NCBI GenBank assembly: GCA_022428185.1
Contig: JAKMCZ010000009.1
Location: 1 to 8,158, forward strand
Direction of reading: 5' to 3'
DNA: 8,158 nt
Source: Alphaproteobacteria bacterium
Lineage (GTDB): Bacteria > Pseudomonadota > Alphaproteobacteria > RS24
Positions 6,004 to 8,158 of the stretch are shown here, piece after piece. Position 1 is the stretch's first letter. The number at the start of each line of letters is the position of its first letter. A program made the translations under genes and the position numbers. A model generated the notes under the pieces. It did not search any database and was not told the DNA's origin. It saw only the letters and a program-made list of their open reading frames with translations.

Positions 6004-6717
6004 TTAAGTGTCGGGCAAAACATCCGCATCGGTTTTGGCTTTGCGGATTTTCTTGGCAATCTCATCGGCACTGTCGAGCATGGTGATGCGCGACAAATCA
6101 GACGGGTCGGATTTCGACATTTTTTTACTGCCATCGCGCAAGCTCATGACGCGCGTCGCCGGGCCTTGTATCAGCGGCTCGGGCATTGGGAAAAAGCCTG
6201 CTGCGTCAAAATCATTATTGAACTTTTGCGCAATATCGCGCGCCAACTCCAAATGCTGTTTTTGGTCTTCACCGACCGGCACATGGGTGGCGCGATAAAG
6301 CAAAATATCGGCGGCCATAAGGTTGGGATAGACATACAGGCCGACAGAGGCCTTTTCGCGATCCTTACCTGCCTTTTCCTTAAATTGTGTCATGCGATTG
6401 AGCCAGCCCATGCGCGCCACGCAATTCAAAACCCAAGCCAGCTCAGCATGTTGCGGCACTTGCGCCTGGTTGAACACAATATGGTTTTTCGGGTCGACGC
6501 CGGCAGCCAAAAAAGCCGCCGCCACTTCGCGCGTATTGGCCGCCAGTTCAGCCGGGTCTTGAAACACGGTGATGGCGTGCAAATCGACCACGCAATAAAG
6601 ACATTCATGGCTTTCCTGCAGGCCGACAAAATTTCTGATGGCACCCAGATAATTGCCGAGATGCAGATTGCCGGTCGGCTGGACACCGGACAAAACGCGC
6701 GGACTTGGCTCATGCAT
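6004..6717 (-). CDS. trpS: Tryptophanyl-tRNA synthetase TrpS, N-terminal 237 residues up to an internal TAA
   Basis: Class I aminoacyl-tRNA synthetase that charges tRNA-Trp. The catalytic domain is complete. The HIGH motif is HLGN (residues 19-22, within GVQPTGNLHLGNYLGAI), YPNLMAADILLY (130-141) forms the Trp pocket, and VGEDQKQHLELARD (148-161) and KMSKS (199-203) are all present. A strong Shine-Dalgarno sequence lies 6 nt before the ATG. The frame stops at TAA 6004-6006 after KTDADVLPDT, yet the conserved C-terminal domain continues in the same frame to 5698. The full gene is thus 339 codons plus stop, the normal family length, with one nonsense codon. A 237-residue product would lack the anticodon-binding helices and should not work. 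Since TrpRS is essential, either the base is wrong, the stop is read through, or another trpS exists. The gene follows murJ by 70 nt. Confidence 0.93.
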   Translation of the reverse strand: MHEPSPRVLSGVQPTGNLHLGNYLGAIRNFVGLQESHECLYCVVDLHAITVFQDPAELAANTREVAAAFLAAGVDPKNHIVFNQAQVPQHAELAWVLNCVARMGWLNRMTQFKEKAGKDREKASVGLYVYPNLMAADILLYRATHVPVGEDQKQHLELARDIAQKFNNDFDAAGFFPMPEPLIQGPATRVMSLRDGSKKMSKSDPSDLSRITMLDSADEIAKKIRKAKTDADVLPDT

Positions 6718-6723
6718 GGGCTT

Positions 6724-6730
6724 TCTCCTC
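6724..6730 (-). promoter_or_regulatory. trpS: Ribosome binding site of trpS
   Basis: GAGGAGA on the minus strand, 6 nt before the trpS ATG at 6717. It is the strongest Shine-Dalgarno sequence in the window and fixes the trpS start, showing that the 5' end of the interrupted gene is still well equipped for translation. Confidence 0.75.
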
Positions 6731-6787
6731 TTCAGCCAAACGCGCGAAACGCAAAACCGCGCGCGGCTATGGCCTGTTTATGGCGCA

Positions 6788-8158
6788 TCATCGGTGCCCC
6801 CGCAAGAGGCGGATATCGGCGAGGCGTAACCCGCCCAGCGCCAAAACAGCCAAAGCGTAAAACAAAATTCCGGCGCCGATAAACCCGCTCAACCATAATG
6901 CCTGCGCCAAAAATGATGCCGAAGCGACGGGCGGCGGCAAATAGAATGCCGCTTGCGCCAGCAGCCCACCCATCAATAAAGCGGCTGCCAATTGACCGCC
7001 CAAACGTCGCAATACCGACCATGACAAATGGTAAATCCCGCGCCGCGCCAGTCTGACCAGCATTAAAACCAACGTCACCCAACCCGCCATCACCGTGGCA
7101 AAGGCAATTGCGGGCGCGCCGTAAAGCGGGAATAGGCTGAGCGATAAAACAATATTCACACCGACCCCGACCGCGCCATCAATCAATGGCGCGCGCGTGT
7201 CTTGGCGCGCAAAGAATGAGGGCTGCAAGGCTTTGACCAGAACAAAAGCCGGGAGGCCGAAGCTGAACACGATAATCAGCATTGCGGTGATTTGTGTATC
7301 GGCAGGGGTGAACGCGCCGCGCTCAAATAACAGCCTAACAATCGGTGTCGCCAAGACGGCAAGGCCGACACAAGCGGGCACGGTGAGGCCGTGTGCAGCG
7401 AGCACGGCACGCTCTTGCGTGCGATGCGCCGCATCAGCGTCACCGGCCGCCAATCGCCGTGCCAATTCAGGCAGCAGCGCGACCGACAGGGCGACGCCAA
7501 TAACACCCATCGGCAGTTGATAGAGGCGGTCGGCATAATAAAGCCACGCCGCCGCACCGGATTGACCGGTGGCAATCGATGTGCCGATGAGCAAATTTAT
7601 CTGACCAATACCCGCCGCCAAAATACCGGGCACAGCCAGTCGCCAAACCTTGCGCACATCGTCGGATATGACGGGGCGTGCCAAAACCGGACGCAAAGCG
7701 GCGCGACGCGCAGCGGCAAAGACAAACAGAAATTGTGCCAATCCGGCCAACACGACACCGTAAATCACATAATCCAACAGCCGCGTATCGCCGACCGGCA
7801 GTCGATTCATCACGGCCAGCGCCATCGCGCCAATGAGCACAATATTGAGCAGCACGGGGGCAAGCGCAGCGGCAAAAAAACGGTTCACCGCATTTAGCAT
7901 GGCGGCGAATAACGCCATTAACGACATGAAAATCAAATAGGGGAAACTGATGCGCGCATAATGGACGGCGGCAGCAAATTTTTCGTCATCGCCGGCAAAG
8001 CCTTGCGCCAAAGCCAAGACCAGCGCCGGCATGAATATTTCCGCCAGCAGGGTGAACACGGCTAACGCCGCCAGCAGCACGGAGAGAACCTGACCGGCTA
8101 AGGCTAACGCGGCGGGTTGCCCTTGTTGCGATAAGCGCTGCGAAAACAACGGCACAAA
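6788..8158 (-). CDS. murJ: Lipid II flippase MurJ (5' end cut by window edge)
   Basis: MOP-superfamily polytopic membrane protein that flips lipid II across the inner membrane for peptidoglycan synthesis (formerly MviN). 456 residues are visible. The frame is open to the right edge and begins FVPLFSQRLSQQG, which corresponds to about residue 60 of the family (FVPVFSE-type motif), so the true N-terminus lies outside the window. A GTG at 8155 falls inside this motif and is not the start. Many hydrophobic helices follow. The block YYADRLYQLPMGVIGVALSV matches the region holding the essential DR pair (R270 in E. coli), and LFERGAFTPADT and VKALQPSFFARQDTRAP are typical MurJ loops. The first helices and N-terminal arginines cannot be checked. 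murJ followed by trpS is a familiar alphaproteobacterial order. The gene ends in TGA, 70 nt before trpS. Confidence 0.95.
   Translation of the reverse strand, partial: FVPLFSQRLSQQGQPAALALAGQVLSVLLAALAVFTLLAEIFMPALVLALAQGFAGDDEKFAAAVHYARISFPYLIFMSLMALFAAMLNAVNRFFAAALAPVLLNIVLIGAMALAVMNRLPVGDTRLLDYVIYGVVLAGLAQFLFVFAAARRAALRPVLARPVISDDVRKVWRLAVPGILAAGIGQINLLIGTSIATGQSGAAAWLYYADRLYQLPMGVIGVALSVALLPELARRLAAGDADAAHRTQERAVLAAHGLTVPACVGLAVLATPIVRLLFERGAFTPADTQITAMLIIVFSFGLPAFVLVKALQPSFFARQDTRAPLIDGAVGVGVNIVLSLSLFPLYGAPAIAFATVMAGWVTLVLMLVRLARRGIYHLSWSVLRRLGGQLAAALLMGGLLAQAAFYLPPPVASASFLAQALWLSGFIGAGILFYALAVLALGGLRLADIRLLRGHR

Noticed and set aside
6004..6006. TAA reassigned to a sense codon throughout the genome
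   Set aside because: TAA properly ends fur (2242-2244), tsaB (3148-3150) and the NifU-like gene (4479-4481). Protein families end at those points, and reading past the fur stop gives nothing recognisable.
6757..6766. CCGCGCGCGG palindrome followed by TTTT between murJ and trpS as a terminator
   Set aside because: Folded as a hairpin it leaves only about 3 bp of stem with a 4-nt loop and a short T run, and the strong trpS ribosome binding site follows closely; too weak to call.
5899..6882. Long plus-strand open frame (327 codons) across the trpS region
   Set aside because: It lies antisense to trpS, whose minus-strand translation is clearly conserved. The plus-strand product is rich in Arg, His and Gln, shows no recognisable domain, and fits a shadow frame in GC-rich coding DNA.
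8153..8155. GTG at 8155 as the murJ start
   Set aside because: It falls inside the conserved FVPLFS motif, and the frame is open to the window edge, so the real start is outside the window.

Overview
This window is ordinary chromosomal housekeeping sequence, most likely from an alphaproteobacterium. Three things point there: a moderately GC-rich composition, a Fur/Mur-type regulator with no cysteines, and a gene order that matches my memory of alphaproteobacterial chromosomes (murJ, trpS, Usp, NifU-like, tsaB, rimI, fur, plsC, miaB). I see no mobile element, CRISPR array, RNA gene or prophage. The genus cannot be fixed from the sequence alone.

All ten genes lie on the minus strand, so transcription runs from the right edge to the left. 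In that order they are: murJ (lipid II flippase, N-terminus cut off by the right edge), trpS (tryptophanyl-tRNA synthetase, interrupted by one in-frame TAA), a universal stress protein, a NifU-like Fe-S scaffold/carrier, a RutE-family nitroreductase, tsaB and rimI (overlapping; t6A tRNA modification and ribosomal protein acetylation), a Fur-family metal regulator, a PlsC-like acyltransferase, and miaB (ms2i6A tRNA methylthiotransferase, C-terminus cut off by the left edge). Intergenic gaps are at most about 106 nt. The stretch from the NifU-like gene to miaB has gaps of 31 nt or less or overlaps, apart from an uncertain plsC start, and reads as one transcription unit. A plausible sigma70-like promoter sits in front of the NifU-like gene. 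There is no gene-free stretch of 300 bases or more.

Together the genes serve translation fidelity (trpS, tsaB, miaB, rimI), Fe-S and metal homeostasis (NifU-like, Fur; MiaB is itself an Fe-S enzyme), envelope building (murJ, plsC) and stress or redox functions (Usp, nitroreductase).

The one striking anomaly is in trpS. The reading frame is intact and well conserved on both sides of a single TAA codon at 6004-6006, which falls after residue 237 of an expected 339-codon gene. TAA is used as a normal terminator by three neighbouring genes, so wholesale codon reassignment does not explain it. A base-call error, a real nonsense mutation backed by another trpS or a suppressor, or local readthrough remain possible. 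I found no convincing undescribed multi-gene system here.
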